The notes beneath the pieces were generated by a model, which did no database searches, was not told where the DNA came from, and worked only from the letters and a program-made list of their open reading frames with translations. A stretch of DNA of 64,000 nucleotides, from contig JAYMGJ010000213.1 of the NCBI GenBank assembly GCA_037178675.1, positions 1 through 64,000 on the forward strand. Reading direction: 5' to 3'. Below are positions 20,648 through 32,771 of the stretch, in pieces; the stretch's first letter is position 1; every line of letters begins with the position of its first letter. The DNA comes from Scleroderma bovista. Lineage: Eukaryota; Basidiomycota; Agaricomycetes; Boletales; Sclerodermataceae. Both the position numbers and the translations under genes were made by a program.

Positions 20648-22705
20648 TTAATGGAACAAAACTCGTTCAGCCGAATAGGCCTGCCACGAAGAGAAAACAT
20701 CCGCTGAGATATCGGTACCTAAAGCGAGCTCGGGACACAAAAGATCGAAGTCGAAAGGACTCAGAGGTCCAACAGAGGCCAACGAAGCGGCCGTAGAAAA
20801 ACTACTCTGGCTTCTGCAGACCGACGACGGCATCCAATCCATGAATAGCGGTGCTTGTCCTCTTGCCTTTTCACCATCAACATGGTTCGAATGACTGCTG
20901 TACGCAAAGGGGGCTCCTTGTCCGTTGGCGTACTGAGTGACGTTTATGTGGGGAAATGCTACGTGTGGTACCGAGCTTCCATCGTGAACGCTCTGGGAGA
21001 TGTTCCCGTTGTTAAAAATCATGGATGGAACAATCGAGCCATCCCCGGTGGCGCCCTGACAGATGTTCCCGTCGTTAAAAATCATGGATGGAACAATCGA
21101 GCCATCCCCGTCCTGACAGATGTTCCCGTTGCTAAAAATCATGGGTGGAACAATCGAGCTATCCCCGATGACGTCCTGAAAGATAGTCCTGTTGCTAAAC
21201 GACATAGGTGAAGCGACCGAGCTTTCTGTGGCGATGTCCTGAAAGGCGGTCCTGTTGGGAAGGGCCAGGTACGAGACACCATTCCAGCATGGCTCTGGTA
21301 CGAACGGGGGTTGTAGGTCCAGGGATCCCGCGACTTTTGGCAATTGGAGAGTGGGCGAAGGGGACTCTACGACGTTGTTGGGGCCTCGGTCGTTGTGGTG
21401 TGAAAAGCCGCACCAGCACGACTCTGGCATCGACACCACCGATGGCTGTAGGTTTACCGGTTTCGCAACTCTCAGTGGCTGGGGAGCGGGCGAGATGCAC
21501 TTTCCGATGATGGGCCATGGGTTGTTTAGAGTGCGATTGTCGATGTTCGAGATGTCACTTAAAACCGGCCGCAGAAAACGTGGTTTGAGAGGAGTATCGA
21601 GACTGTTGCCAGCGTCTGCATCGGAAAAGAAGCTATCGCATCTGGGATTGACATCGTGGACAGCAGGCAGTTCGGAGGACACGGAGTCGCAATCCTTGAG
21701 TGATGGAGTGGACCAAGAAGCATTCCGAAGCGTGGGGACGAAAGAGCTATCTTGCACCTTAAAGAGATCGCTCGGAAAGAACAGTTCTCCGCGTGCTCGC
21801 AACTCCGTGGGATAGACGTTCTCCATATCAAAGCGGCAAACCTTTTTACGGGGAGACTCCGGGATCGGCGGAATCGATGGAACTTTTGGCATTGGGGTAA
21901 CCGGCAAAAGGGAGCAGATGGTCATGTCCATATCGTCGGGCTCCTTTTCCACCCGAGAGCAGATGTCCATATCGTCGGTTTCCTCTTTTTTCGCCCCAGA
22001 GCAGACAGACATATCGTCGCCGACCTCTTCTTCCACCCTCGAGCAAACGGACATATCATCAACCTCCTCTTTTCTCACCCGAGGCTGCTTCAAGAACTGA
22101 GCGACCAGCTCACAGTTCCTATTCCTCTTCTTCGCACAAGTCGGACACGCCTTGACGAACCGCGCAGTGAGGTCTTTCGGAACCCAAGTGTACCGCTCGC
22201 GAATGACAGCACACGTCTTGTCGCGCCCACCATGCTTGGCCAGTCCGTGGCAATAGCAAAGAACCTCGTACAAGTGCTCCATGATCGCAACTGGCCTACC
22301 GTCGTGCAGAACAATAGGGGTGGCGCCATCCGTGTCAGCCACTGAGTCGTTGTCGTCGTCGTCGTCATCGGCGGGGGTCCCCGGGGACTCTATCGCATCT
22401 CGTTTGGGCCGGCCGAGCGTGAACATCTTGCGAACCCAGTAGCGGAACTGGGGCGTCCCGGTGGTGAAAGCTTTCGGATGGTGCAAGACGTCCCAGATAT
22501 CGTCGAACATGGCTTGTGTGATGAGTGCTTTGGTTCGCTTCTGGGGTGCCAAATCGCCCAGGTAGCTGGCTTCGACGTGCTTGTACTGAGCATAAGTGGG
22601 GAATCCGGGCCTGTCCTCCGTATCGGGGGCTGGCATCAGGCGAAAAGCGATGCCGTTCGAGTCATCCGACGAGAATGGGCTGTGGGTTGGCGACTCGTGA
22701 TTCAT
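20648..22705 (-). CDS. Gene F: integrase-like H2C2 zinc-binding protein
   Basis: Single exon of 685 residues from the ATG at 22705; the frame stays open to 22897 but that part reads like 5' leader. Residues ~150-190 carry H-x4-H-x30ish-C-x2-C (CHGLAKHGG...KACPTC), the H2C2 zinc-binding motif found ahead of retroviral-type integrase cores; no integrase catalytic core follows. An Asp run sits near residue 110. Residues ~195-260 hold four imperfect acidic repeats (DDMSVCSRVEEE type), and residues ~520-600 hold repeats of the form IVPSMIFNNGNIC encoded by ~57-63-bp units. A domesticated piece of a Ty3-type integrase reused as a binding module is a reasonable guess. A fragment of it is copied at 16.7 kb. 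Confidence 0.7.
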   Translation of the reverse strand: MNHESPTHSPFSSDDSNGIAFRLMPAPDTEDRPGFPTYAQYKHVEASYLGDLAPQKRTKALITQAMFDDIWDVLHHPKAFTTGTPQFRYWVRKMFTLGRPKRDAIESPGTPADDDDDDNDSVADTDGATPIVLHDGRPVAIMEHLYEVLCYCHGLAKHGGRDKTCAVIRERYTWVPKDLTARFVKACPTCAKKRNRNCELVAQFLKQPRVRKEEVDDMSVCSRVEEEVGDDMSVCSGAKKEETDDMDICSRVEKEPDDMDMTICSLLPVTPMPKVPSIPPIPESPRKKVCRFDMENVYPTELRARGELFFPSDLFKVQDSSFVPTLRNASWSTPSLKDCDSVSSELPAVHDVNPRCDSFFSDADAGNSLDTPLKPRFLRPVLSDISNIDNRTLNNPWPIIGKCISPAPQPLRVAKPVNLQPSVVSMPESCWCGFSHHNDRGPNNVVESPSPTLQLPKVAGSLDLQPPFVPEPCWNGVSYLALPNRTAFQDIATESSVASPMSFSNRTIFQDVIGDSSIVPPMIFSNGNICQDGDGSIVPSMIFNDGNICQGATGDGSIVPSMIFNNGNISQSVHDGSSVPHVAFPHINVTQYANGQGAPFAYSSHSNHVDGEKARGQAPLFMDWMPSSVCRSQSSFSTAASLASVGPLSPFDFDLLCPELALGTDISADVFSSWQAYSAERVLFH

Positions 22706-23030
22706 ATCGAGTTCACTATCGATATCGGTAAAGGAAATTGACTTTTGTATACCGTGTATGTAGAATGTAGAATGCACAAGGATTAGACTGGAGTGGGTAG
22801 AAGTGCGAGAAGAAGAGATGAGAGGATGAGAAACCGGGGCAAGTGCAGTGTCACGCAGAGTCACGTGATGAATGGTCAACCTCCCGACGAAACACATATA
22901 CCTCCAGTGATGCGATTAAACCCGTCAAAGTAAATGCACGAAGTCCCATAATCTATATGAAGCATGAAGCAAAAGCCAGGAAGAGCACGAACAATGTAAA
23001 AAGTCGTCAAATAGTCGTGAAGTAAAACGA
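22706..23030. promoter_or_regulatory. Intergenic region between gene F and KRE6/SKN1
   Basis: Holds the promoter and 5' leader of gene F and the 3' flank of the GH16 gene; both genes are on the minus strand. No clear motif. Confidence 0.3.
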
Positions 23031-25808
23031 TCAGCAATTATCCCTCAGTCTGTTCTTCGGATTCGTCTGGTTGAACTGTGCCCACGTAGTAATGTTGAAG
23101 TTCGTGTACGCTTCCATATACCTTACATTTTGCAATGTGCGTGAGCATGCACAGAGAACGCACGTGAAACCTCACTCACTTGTTGATATAATCAGCCGTG
23201 GGGTAGTCCGGAGGATCGCAACCGATGTTCTTGGCGTTTGCGGGCTGGTACACCCGGACATAATCAATAAGCATCGTCGCCGGAAGCTGGATATTCTCGA
23301 AATCGATGCCTCCAAAGTTGATAGAAAACCCGAGGTTGGCAATGATGTACTACGCAGATCAGACCGTCAGCATTGGCCATGGAATACGGGTAGATTTACA
23401 TACCATGGGTTCCTGAGGGATCGGACGAGGACCGATCTCAGTAAGAGGATCGCCGACCAGACCACCAGCCATAACGGTCCAGACAGGTTTGCTGTCGCTG
23501 ATCCATGTGATGTAACCATTGTCGAAACTACAATCGTTTTAACGATGGGACTCAGTAGCGATCAGTATTCTGCACGTACCCCGGGACATATTCAAAACCA
23601 TAGACGCTATAACACGCCTTATCCAATTCATAGCAGTTCTGATCAGTGAGGGAAAGACCGCTTGTGGTCTGCTGGTAAGCCCCTGTAAACAGCCGTTCCA
23701 GTACACGCATCAGTCATTCTAAGTACACACTTGCCTCCGTGGTAAGGATTCAGCACAGTGACATCTGGATCATAAATCTTCAATGTGTCCGACGTATTCA
23801 AGAATTGATATGCGGCCTAAACAAAAGAGTCAGCCAGAGTTAGCGTGATGGCATACAAGGTTCGTTCACATTGAAAGGTGCCCACTGCGCAGACTGAGAG
23901 ACCTTGGAGAGAAATGAGTAAGATATAATATGCGTCAAGCCTCATCTACAAACCTTGCCAATACTACCATCGACGGTTGCCTCAAAAATGTCAATTTCAG
24001 GTGCAGAACGACCGACGTAGGATCCATTGCTGCGGATCGGACCTGGGTGTGACTCTCCTGGACATGTGCACGCTGATAATCGTTGTCCGGGAAGATAAGA
24101 CTAGACCTTATTCTTGAGCAACGTAGGGGCAAGAGTAATTTAGGCCCTACCAGGACACCACCATACTCAGGATCGCCATTCTCCGAAGCAGCCAATGGTT
24201 TGTTCGTGCCCGGGTACGTTTGATTAGGCAGGGTTCCGACATCGCAACTGTCGTACGAGTACGGCCACTGAAGGAGACCATAAGCAAGTAGAGAATTAAA
24301 CGGAGTCACACATACCAATCCGTCCAAAGTGGCACCGAAACCTGCACGACCTGAAAAAAATACGCTTGGTAAGAACCTAATGCTAGAATCACGGACAAGT
24401 GCCTACCTAGATTTCCCATGGCCCAACTTGGGAAACACAAGTCAGACACTCGTCGAGTAAGTAACGTTTCGACCACCTACACGGCAGGCCATAAGCCACT
24501 AACAAAGTTTCCTTAATACGAACGGTGAACCCAAACCGTCATACTCACTGGACGTTGTTCGACCCCGGTAGAACGACAGAAGCTAGCAACAGTTCAGTAG
24601 ATAGCCGCACGCGCTCGGGTTCGCCTACATTCAATCAGTCCACCAGTAAAGCAAAACTTGTTCCTGCAGTCGATAAGTTCCCCACGCGTTGTCAAGAACG
24701 CGACCCACGTACCACGATTGGATCTAGGAGCCACCCGTTAGGACCAGTAAAAGAAAGCAAAAACAAAACAAAAAAACGACTACCATTCCCGATTTGTAGG
24801 TCAGGTTGTGGTTTGTCACTGGGTTTTGCTTGCTCAACGTGATGGCAAGCGCACCGCCCTTGGTCGTAACCGCCGAAGGGTCATACCACTCCAGGTCATT
24901 CTATGACGCCATAAACCGATCAAGTCAAATGGTAATTTTACGGTATACGATGAACACACCGTTCCCCAGTAATGCAAATTAGGTGCTTCCCAGTAGGGAT
25001 CGTCGCCAGGATAGAACGTCCGGCCATCGGTATTGAACTCATCGGAGAATACTAGCTCCCATTGGTCTCCGGGGTTCATGTAAGAAGCCTTGGTAAGCGC
25101 TTCTTTCGGAGTATCGACGTCGATCAATCCCCATCCACCAGGGATGGAAGGGATCTGGCCCGTAGAGTTGATACCACCAATGTTGAATCCTCCTTGCGTG
25201 GTCGGCTTCTTGGTCAGAAGTTGACTGAGGACAGGAATTACTACACAGGAGAACGTTAGAAACCCGTAGCAGTGATGGGGACCAATTCATACCCAAGCTG
25301 GCGCAATGAACGTCAGCAAGGCAAACGGGGAAAGAACAAGACTTACAAAAGGGAGAGGAGGGCTGCTGCAAGAATGAAGAGACATCCTAGATTGGCAATA
25401 CCCCGACAAGTGAAAATATGGCCGCCTTTGTCAGACTTGAGGTCGCGTTTAGGATCAGGATTGTGAAGATAATCATCGGGTTCCGGCGTGCCCATTGTGA
25501 GCGCGTGGGTCCCCCATTCCTGAGGATGTCTCATGGAGTACTATTTAGTCGGTCAGAACATGGAAGTACGGATGTACTACCCCACACACCTGGTCCAACG
25601 AGTTCTACAAGGGAAACCATCAGCATGGATGTTCCACATTCATAGCAACACTCACAGTCGAAGGTGAGGGACTTGCAGACCTGCTCGGAGATGGGGATAA
25701 AAGACCATCCAAATAAGGTGATGGTGACCGGGACTGGTCTTGGGGCGTCAACAAGTTCGACGTGGACGTCGCAGGTCCAAATTCCTGCCGCAGTAAAGGA
25801 GAGTCCAT
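23031..25808 (-). CDS. KRE6/SKN1-type GH16 protein, beta-1,6-glucan synthesis
   Basis: Type II membrane glycoside hydrolase-like protein of the Golgi/secretory pathway needed for cell-wall beta-1,6-glucan. Twenty exons close one frame of 594 residues: 25808-25656, 25604-25590, 25540-25347, 25297-25293 (5 nt), 25240-24960, 24900-24784, 24723-24713 (11 nt), 24663-24629, 24582-24549, 24498-24481, 24426-24407, 24350-24316, 24267-24151, 24100-23954, 23902-23870, 23816-23735, 23682-23580, 23527-23404, 23349-23180, 23121-23031. Landmarks: Ser/Pro-rich cytosolic tail, membrane anchor ([18 protein letters not shown]), [46 protein letters not shown], catalytic EIDIFEA, and C-terminal YVRVYQP. One intron (23734-23683) uses a GC donor (GCAAGT). 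Shorter cytosolic tail than yeast Kre6. Neighbour HEM4 is on the same strand. Confidence 0.93.
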
Positions 25809-26119
25809 TTAGACTGAACGAAAAGTCTAACGTCCTTCGAGCTCAGCTGAATTGTCAGCAGGGACTACAGGCAGGCCAGGGGAGAAAAGGATAGTACTAG
25901 GAAAGGAGTGGATGTAGTTGGAAAAAGTGTTGTTGGATCGGCAAAGCGTCACTGAAATCTGTCAAGAACACCGGCATAACGCTTCTGGCTAATGTGACTA
26001 TGTGAAGAGGAATGGAGAAGACGTAAGGGTTACGGAATTTAGAGTAGTGACGATGGAAACCTGTTTAGTGTGCAAAATGCGAGACAAGAACAACGAAAAG
26101 AAAATAGATTGAATTTCAT
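25809..26119. promoter_or_regulatory. Promoter region of KRE6/SKN1
   Basis: About 310 bp between the HEM4 stop and the KRE6/SKN1 start. No distinct motif identified. Confidence 0.3.
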
Positions 26120-27141
26120 TCAAGTTCTGTCGAACGCAGCAATGGCACTGGCGAGGTTTTTGGACGTCGGCCTTGGCGCAACGACGTCCACGTACAACCC
26201 CAATACATCTTGCATGAACGTCGCCGTTGTAGGACCGATGACAGCGATCTTGACTTTATTGCCTACCAACTCTGCTGAGGAATCGATACCCCGGAAATGG
26301 AACCGTTCTAATAGTGTAGGTAAGACCTGTTCTGCTGCAGAGGGAGCAAAGAAGACAACCCAACCCCAGCTCTGCGACGGATCTAGTATGCATTCTCGTT
26401 GACATTTCAATCAATGGAACATTTCCACAGGCCACTTACCTGCTTGTACATTCTCGATTGCATTCTTGAGATCACGCGGAAATGAGGGTGAACCGTGCGT
26501 CGCATAGACCTGCAACACATCTAAAACGATGCCCGCCGATGTCAATATGTTTGGCAGAGTGTCGCGATTTTTGTCTCCCGTCAAGTATAGCAGTCTTCTC
26601 ACTGTGCTCCCGTCTGTTCGTGCCGGTAGATCACTCAATATGAAGTGTGCAAGCTGCTCTGCGGTCCCCGACTGCGCTTGTCCCCTAGTATCGCCTGGGA
26701 CAAGGCGAGAAGGCAATGTAGCCCTTAGCTCTACTGCAGCTGACGCCGTGGCCTCTCCAATAGCATAAAATGGCACAGATGTCCAATCCACTGGAAATAA
26801 TGCTAATCACGATGGCCGCGACTAGCAGTCCCCTGCTCAAACTCACCCGAGTCGCCTGGGACCAGACCAGGATCGTCTAATACTAAACTCTTCACAGCGT
26901 TACTCCAAGCCTCCAGACCCCGTTTGCTCGTCACGATAACCCCAGATAGACTTTGATTTTGAGGACCGGCAGCGATCTTGCTCGAGAGATCTCCAACATT
27001 GACAGCGACAGTCTGCAGGACAGGAACAGAGATCGGCAAATAGCCATGGGCATTGAAAGCACCTTCGAAACTGTCCAGTCCTTCTTCAGCTGGCGTTCGC
27101 AGTAAGAGCACATTTTGAGAGCCATGTGTATGCGCTGTCAT
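26120..27141 (-). CDS. HEM4: Uroporphyrinogen-III synthase
   Basis: Cyclises hydroxymethylbilane to uroporphyrinogen III in haem synthesis, in the cytosol. Three exons, 27141-26847, 26790-26440 and 26382-26120 (introns 56 and 57 nt), 302 residues; yeast Hem4 is of similar size. Recognisable HemD features: N-terminal VLLLRTP, central GVIVTSKRGLEAW, FYAIGEATA at the domain hinge, LLYLTGDKNRDTLP, VYATHG, then VVFFAPSAAEQV and the conserved KIAVIGPTTA near the C-terminus. Broken copies of this gene occur at about 37.5-38.5 kb, 51.6-52.1 kb and (5' tip only) 56.16-56.23 kb, so this is the parent of a duplicated block. Confidence 0.92.
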
Positions 27142-27677
27142 TGGCTTGAGGACAGCGTAGGAGCACAGGCAATCGTGTTTCCTTTCCGTTCGCTGTCAAG
27201 CGCGATCTCCGCAGTGACAACGTCACACTCGTCCAGCGGCTATTTCAACGCTGTACCAGGATCGTCCCAGCACGTCAACTTCCACACCCTCCCTCTCGAG
27301 TCCTCGATATCGAAATCGCATGCGCCCGGACATAAAAATATCACCGGAAACAAACCAGTGGACGCAAAGGCGGTGACCTGACACCTCCTCCTATCTCCAA
27401 CGCCCAAGTACAAAGTTCCTCCAAGCCAACCAGTTTGGTTTGCACCAGCCCTGAAACCTCGCGAACACTTCACCCATACAACCGGCGCCATATCCCTCAA
27501 AGGATTTCGTCACTTTCAGTGGGGTCTGTCGAGCGTGTCAAATGCTGTAGGTAGGATGCATGTTGCCTCACGAGCCAGACTTCTTCCAGTGGATATGATA
27601 TACATAAAACAACGTAGTAATAATAGACGGACAGACGAACGTACTAGTCAGAGAACAACCGACGAAAAAGTGGTACT
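27142..27677. repeat. Gene-free block shared with 30.4-31.3 and 56.2-56.5 kb
   Basis: No gene. Strings such as ATGCGCCCGGACATAA, GCGGTGACCTG and CCAACCAGTTTGGTTTGC recur at 30.9-31.1 kb and in part at 56.3-56.45 kb, marking the edge of the duplicated HEM4-HET block. Confidence 0.6.
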
Positions 27678-30098
27678 TTACAACTCTATTCCATCTGTAT
27701 CATTAACCTTCGCTCGGTCACCTATTGTCTCATCACCCGACCGCTCCTGCGACACAGAATAGCGCCCAAGTTCATTTCTCCAAATAAAAGGCTGTGCAAA
27801 AGTGCAAAAAGGTGTAGTGCTTGAGCTAGGGTCAGGGGGACATTGTATGACCCTTGTAGCGAGATATCTATTAGTCGATCGAGTAGAGAGGGAAGTCAAC
27901 AATGTCTTGACGTGGTCATTAATTGGAAGCGACAGGCAAATTGGTTTATATAATAAGATGGAAGCGTGCACGTTCGAGTGGGCCAAAACATAGTCACTAG
28001 TTCCATGGTACCCACCCCTTTCGGATACCCTGTGCTGCCTTGGGGTAATGCCCTCCTGTAAAGGAAGCGACTCGAGGTCAGTGTGGATGTTTCCTTCGCA
28101 GCAGAAGTACCCGGAGTTCGTAAAGTGACCATAGTCACCCAGCTGTTCTCATAAGACTCGAGCAGAGTATGAAACTTATGTGTACTTACCTTTATACCTT
28201 TAGATGCTTTTGAGAATTTCATGGAAACCCCATCTACGCGTAGCTCATAGCTATCCTGCGCCTTCCTATCGGGTATCATGAGAGCCCGCCAATCATAGCT
28301 GGGATCATCTGTTTTCTATGAAGGATAGTGTCAATGCTGATACGGAAGTAATGCTTGGCACAAGGTAGATTCTACCCACATCAAGATCGAAGCCCGTCCA
28401 TTCACCCGATACACTACCAGAACTGGGATCCTGAAATGCCTCGAACTTGACTCCATTCTTTCTTGAGCTCTTCCACGCGACACAAGAAGTACGCAGGGTC
28501 AATTGACGGAGATGTGTTTGCATAATACAGACCCGACCGCAGCGTCCAGCTCCAGAACGCACCTTGTCCATGGATCGCGCATGCTCTGGTGCTCTGGCTA
28601 GCATTTTGGAGTACTCCACCTGAGCATATTTCATCCGGTATTCGTCAGAAACGACATGTATCCAGTCCTTGCCAAAACATTGACCGAAGCCCACTGCAAA
28701 GCAATGACCAGTTTGGTTATCAGAATAGACTTTGACGCAAAGAGGATCGGTGCTGGTCAGAGTGAACATATTTCCTGTGAATTTCGCTGGGTATGTGCTG
28801 AAGGAGGTAACGCCATTCTCGGTGATTGCGCTGTCATCGATTTCGAAGGTGGTGTTGAAATGCGACGTGTCTTGATATCTAAGATAAACTTGACAGAACT
28901 GTAAGGTTCCCTCTGGATGAAACCCTGGCGTCTTTGTATGTCTATAGTAATTGGATTCCCACAAGCATAAATTGATGGCCACTGGTGGACCCCATGGACC
29001 AGAGCGACATGGCAGCCAGGCTTGGAAGACTGAGTCAGCGTCACGATAGGGACAGAGGAAGAGCCAGATTTGGATGCCGCGATTCGTGATGGGGAATGTC
29101 CCCAGTCGATCTTTCTCGATCGAGTCCAACTCTCCTTTTGGCATTTGCTTTGACAGAGATTCGATGAATTCGTCAGGGTCCATCAGTTCCATTTCAGAAC
29201 AGAAGCGGAAGACGCTTGGGTCATCTGCAAGAACATTGCCACTCCGCACTCTTTCTCCATTCCAACTCCAAGCAAAGATGCTCTGGTCGTTCGACGTGCG
29301 GATGATCTCCAGCTGGAGACGGTGAAATGCCTTCTTCCCCTCTCCATACAACATCGGCATATTCACATCTAGCAGACCCATCAAAGAATAAGCTCTATCC
29401 TCGACTCGAGTCGTTATCCGATTGGCCGCCCACGACATGATTTGAGCAACACACGAACGGTTTCCGGAAAGCCCATCCGTCAATATAAGCTCAGGGACTC
29501 CAGTGATGTTTTCCAGGGTATGTGCAAGCGTCCTCTTGTCACCGATGGCCTGCCATTTTTTGTTGAAAAACTGGACATTGCTTGGCGCTATCATCTCTTG
29601 TAGCGTCCACCCACGTGAGAACCACTCCGGCCAGCCGTTGGCATACCTCTTATCGTTACGCGCCACAGGAAAGGATGAGTCGAGGACATCGTGGAGGTAC
29701 GCATAGCATATTTGTGCGTTTTCATACCACCGGTACATCGAGTTGATGGCCTCGGATAGCTCTGCGCTGCTTCGCTTGTCGATACAGCAAGTGTACACCC
29801 ATAGCCACTCGTATCCGTCCATTTTAGCGCGCTTGCAGCTATCAAGAATCTTTCGATAGCCATCGCGCTGGCGTATTTCTGCTCTCTTCTCTTCGTCCAT
29901 CTTGGCGAGTTCGACTACCTCATCATAATCCACTTCTTGCCCGGTCCACCGATGGGACAGGATCGCGTACTTTGTGACTTCATCCTCACAGAACTCGAGG
30001 ACTTTGGCTCGATAATCCACTCGCTCTCTCTTTTCCATCAATTCCTCCCTTTCAAGTAAGGCTTTCACGTTGATTAGACGCATGCTGTAGAGGTCCAT
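27678..30098 (-). CDS. HET1: heterokaryon-incompatibility (HET) domain protein, family A
   Basis: HET proteins trigger cell death on non-self recognition in fungal fusions; the cognate partner here is unknown. Three exons: 30098-28376, 28308-28190, 28142-27678 (introns 67 and 47 nt), 768 residues. HET domain: YAILSHRW (~44), WVYTCCIDK (~97), YENAQICYAYLHDV (~125), WFSRGWTLQEM (~160). Then RAYSLMGLLDVNMPMLYGE, the segment usual after HET domains in Agaricomycetes, and a ~450-residue family-specific C-terminal region (FGQCFGKDWIHVVSDE, DDPSYDWRALMI). In the second HET motif the usual Asp of WVDTCCID is Tyr (codon 29795-29793), seen in no other copy here. Start is the ATG shared by all family-A copies. 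All exons intact. Confidence 0.85.
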
Positions 30099-31290
30099 GC
30101 TTAGATTGTGACAAAAACTGTGAAATGATGTCCATACCTCTTCTACTGAATTGGTGACAACCAAAAAAATTACACACAAATGCTTGAATGGAACAGTTGA
30201 CGTAGTTGTAGTGATTCTGTTGGATTGATTCTGTTTGGCGGGTCGACGTCTTATATGCGTTAAGAAGCAAGATAAGTGATGACCGAACGGCACTCACAGC
30301 GAAGTTCGTTTCCTTACACCCTTGATCCAGTGAGGACAATCGATGGTGGTGGGAAACCCAAGAATAAGGCACATCGAATGGCACACAGCAACTGAGCGCC
30401 GAATGACATACGAACGTCAAGTGAGTACAGTGATTCATTGATCATGGAGATCCTGTGCAACTTCGGCTTCGTCCCCGGCACTGGCTTTCGAACGTTCTGT
30501 AGGACATCTGTCAGTGATTATGGCATAGCATACAAGATAGGTGATCTAACAACGTGCCAAGGACGGTTTATACAGCACTGCCTGACGCATTGGTGCCAGG
30601 TAGCAGGGGGCTCCAAATGATGACAGGTTTCAATAGTGAAACTTCGCTGGGCTCTGTGAGCATGTGTGAGAAGAAAATAGTCAAGTGCCCTAGGAAGCAC
30701 GCATGTCCCTCACGAGTAAGACTGCTTCAGACTATAGATTCCAGTGAATATGATAAACGTGAAAGAAGCCAGTAATAGACGACCAGATCTACGAACGTAC
30801 TAGTCAGTGAACAACCGACAACAAAGTGGTTTGTATAATATCGATCGGTCGACTTCCGCACCTGCTCTTATCCTCGAATCCACCGTCACATCGAAATCAC
30901 ATGCGCCCGCACATAAAAAGTGGTGACCTGGCGCCACGAGACATTCCAATCTCGTCAAAAACTCATCGAGTCATGGGCGTAACCAACTCCGACAACACTC
31001 AAGTGCAAAGTTCCTCCAAACCAACCAGTTTGGTTTGCTCCAGCCCTGAAACCTCGCGAACACTTCACCCATACAACTTGCGCCATATCCCTCGGAGGAT
31101 TTTGTAACTTCAGTGGAGTCCACTGGAGTCTGTAAGCGTGTCAAGTGTCATAGCTAGCATGCGTGTTACTTCATGAGTCAGACTGCTTCAGATAGATTCC
31201 AGTGGATATGAGATATGCATAAAACAACGTAGTAATATAGACGGACAGACGAACATACTAGTCCAAGAACAACCGACGAAAAGTAGCACT
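30099..31290. other. Intergenic block between HET1 and HET2
   Basis: HET1 promoter side (to about 30.45 kb, similar to the promoters of the other family-A genes, for example the SRRLI-type stretch GACGTCTTATATGCGTTAAG), then a gene-free copy of the 27.1-27.7 kb block. No independent gene found. Confidence 0.5.
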
Positions 31291-32771
31291 TTACAACTCC
31301 ATTCCATCTGTATCGTTAGCCATCATCACTTGGTTACACATTGTCTCGTCACCTGACCACTCCTCCGACACAGAAGCAGCGCCTTCATTTCGACTCCAGA
31401 CGAAGCCGGGATTTGCAAAAGTGCACAAAGATGTAGTGATCGAGTTGGGTCGGAAGGGAGAGGGACATTGTATGATCCTTGTGACGAGGTATCTATTAGT
31501 CGACCGAGTAGAGAGGGAAGCCAACAATGTTTTGACGTGGTCGTTAATTGGAAGCGACAGGCAAAGTGGTTTGTATAATGTGATAGCGTGCACGTTCGAG
31601 TGGGCCAGGACACGGTTGCCCTGGTACCCACCCTTTTCAGATACCCCGTGCTGCCTTGGGGTAATGCCCTCCTGTAAAGGAAGCGACTGGAGGCCAGAAA
31701 AGATGTTTCCTTCACAGCAGAAGTCCTCGCAGTCCGAAAAGTGACCATAGTCCCCCAGCTGTTCTCATAAGACTCGAACAGAGTATGAAGATATGTGTAC
31801 TTACCTTTATACCTTCGGGTGCTTTTGAGAACTTCATGAGAACCCCATCTATGCGCAGCTCATAGCTATCCTGCGCCTTCATTGGATAATCGTGTATCAT
31901 GAGAGCCCGCCAGTCACAGTTGGGATCATCTGTATTCTATGAACGGTAATGTCAATGCTGATACGGAAGTAATGCACAGATACAGGGAAGATCCCACCCA
32001 CATCAACATCGAAGCTCGTCCATTCACCTGACACACTACCAGAACGGGGATCCTGAAATGCCTCAAACTTAACTCCATTCTTTCTTGAGCTCTTCCACGC
32101 GATGCACGAAGTACGCAGGGTCAATTGACGGAGACGGGTTTGCATAATGCAGACCCGACCACAGCGCCCAGCTTCAGAACGCACCTTATCCATGGATCGC
32201 GCATGCTCTGGTGCTCTGGCTAGCATTTTGTCGTATTCCTGCCGGGCATAGTTCATCCAGACAGAGTCCTGCATGCCAGATTCCTCAGAAACAACATGTA
32301 TCCAGTCTTTACCAAAACATTGTCCGAAGCCCACTGCAAAGCAATGACCGGTTTGGGTATTAGAATAGACTTTGATGCAAAGAGGGTCGATACTGGTCAG
32401 AGTGAATGTATTTCCTGTGAATTTTACTGGGTATGCGCCGCAGTAAGCGAAGCCATCCTTGGTGACTATGCCGTGATCGATTTCGAATGCGGCGTTGCGA
32501 TACGACGTGTCTTGATATCTGAGATAGACTTGACGGAACTGGAAAGTTCCCTCTGGACGAAACCTTAACTAGAACAGCGCCGCCGCAGACGGCAAACACC
32601 TTGTCTAACACATAAGGCCCACTGTACAGTTACATCGTCATCTACCGATTACCAACCATTTCACTCTCCACAAATTAATAAGGCCTATTCTTGCTCCCCA
32701 AGAACCTTGGCCTGGCAAGCATATTCCTCCATGAGAGTGTCAGATTTGTATTTAGGTGAATTAGTGCAGAC

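Noticed and set aside
22706..22897. N-terminal extension of gene F to the ATG at 22897
   Set aside because: The extra 64 residues are leader-like and the Met at 22705 begins the acidic, family-like N-terminus.
27240..27500. 86-codon minus-strand frame upstream of HEM4
   Set aside because: Related blocks at 30.9 and 56.3 kb do not keep the frame.
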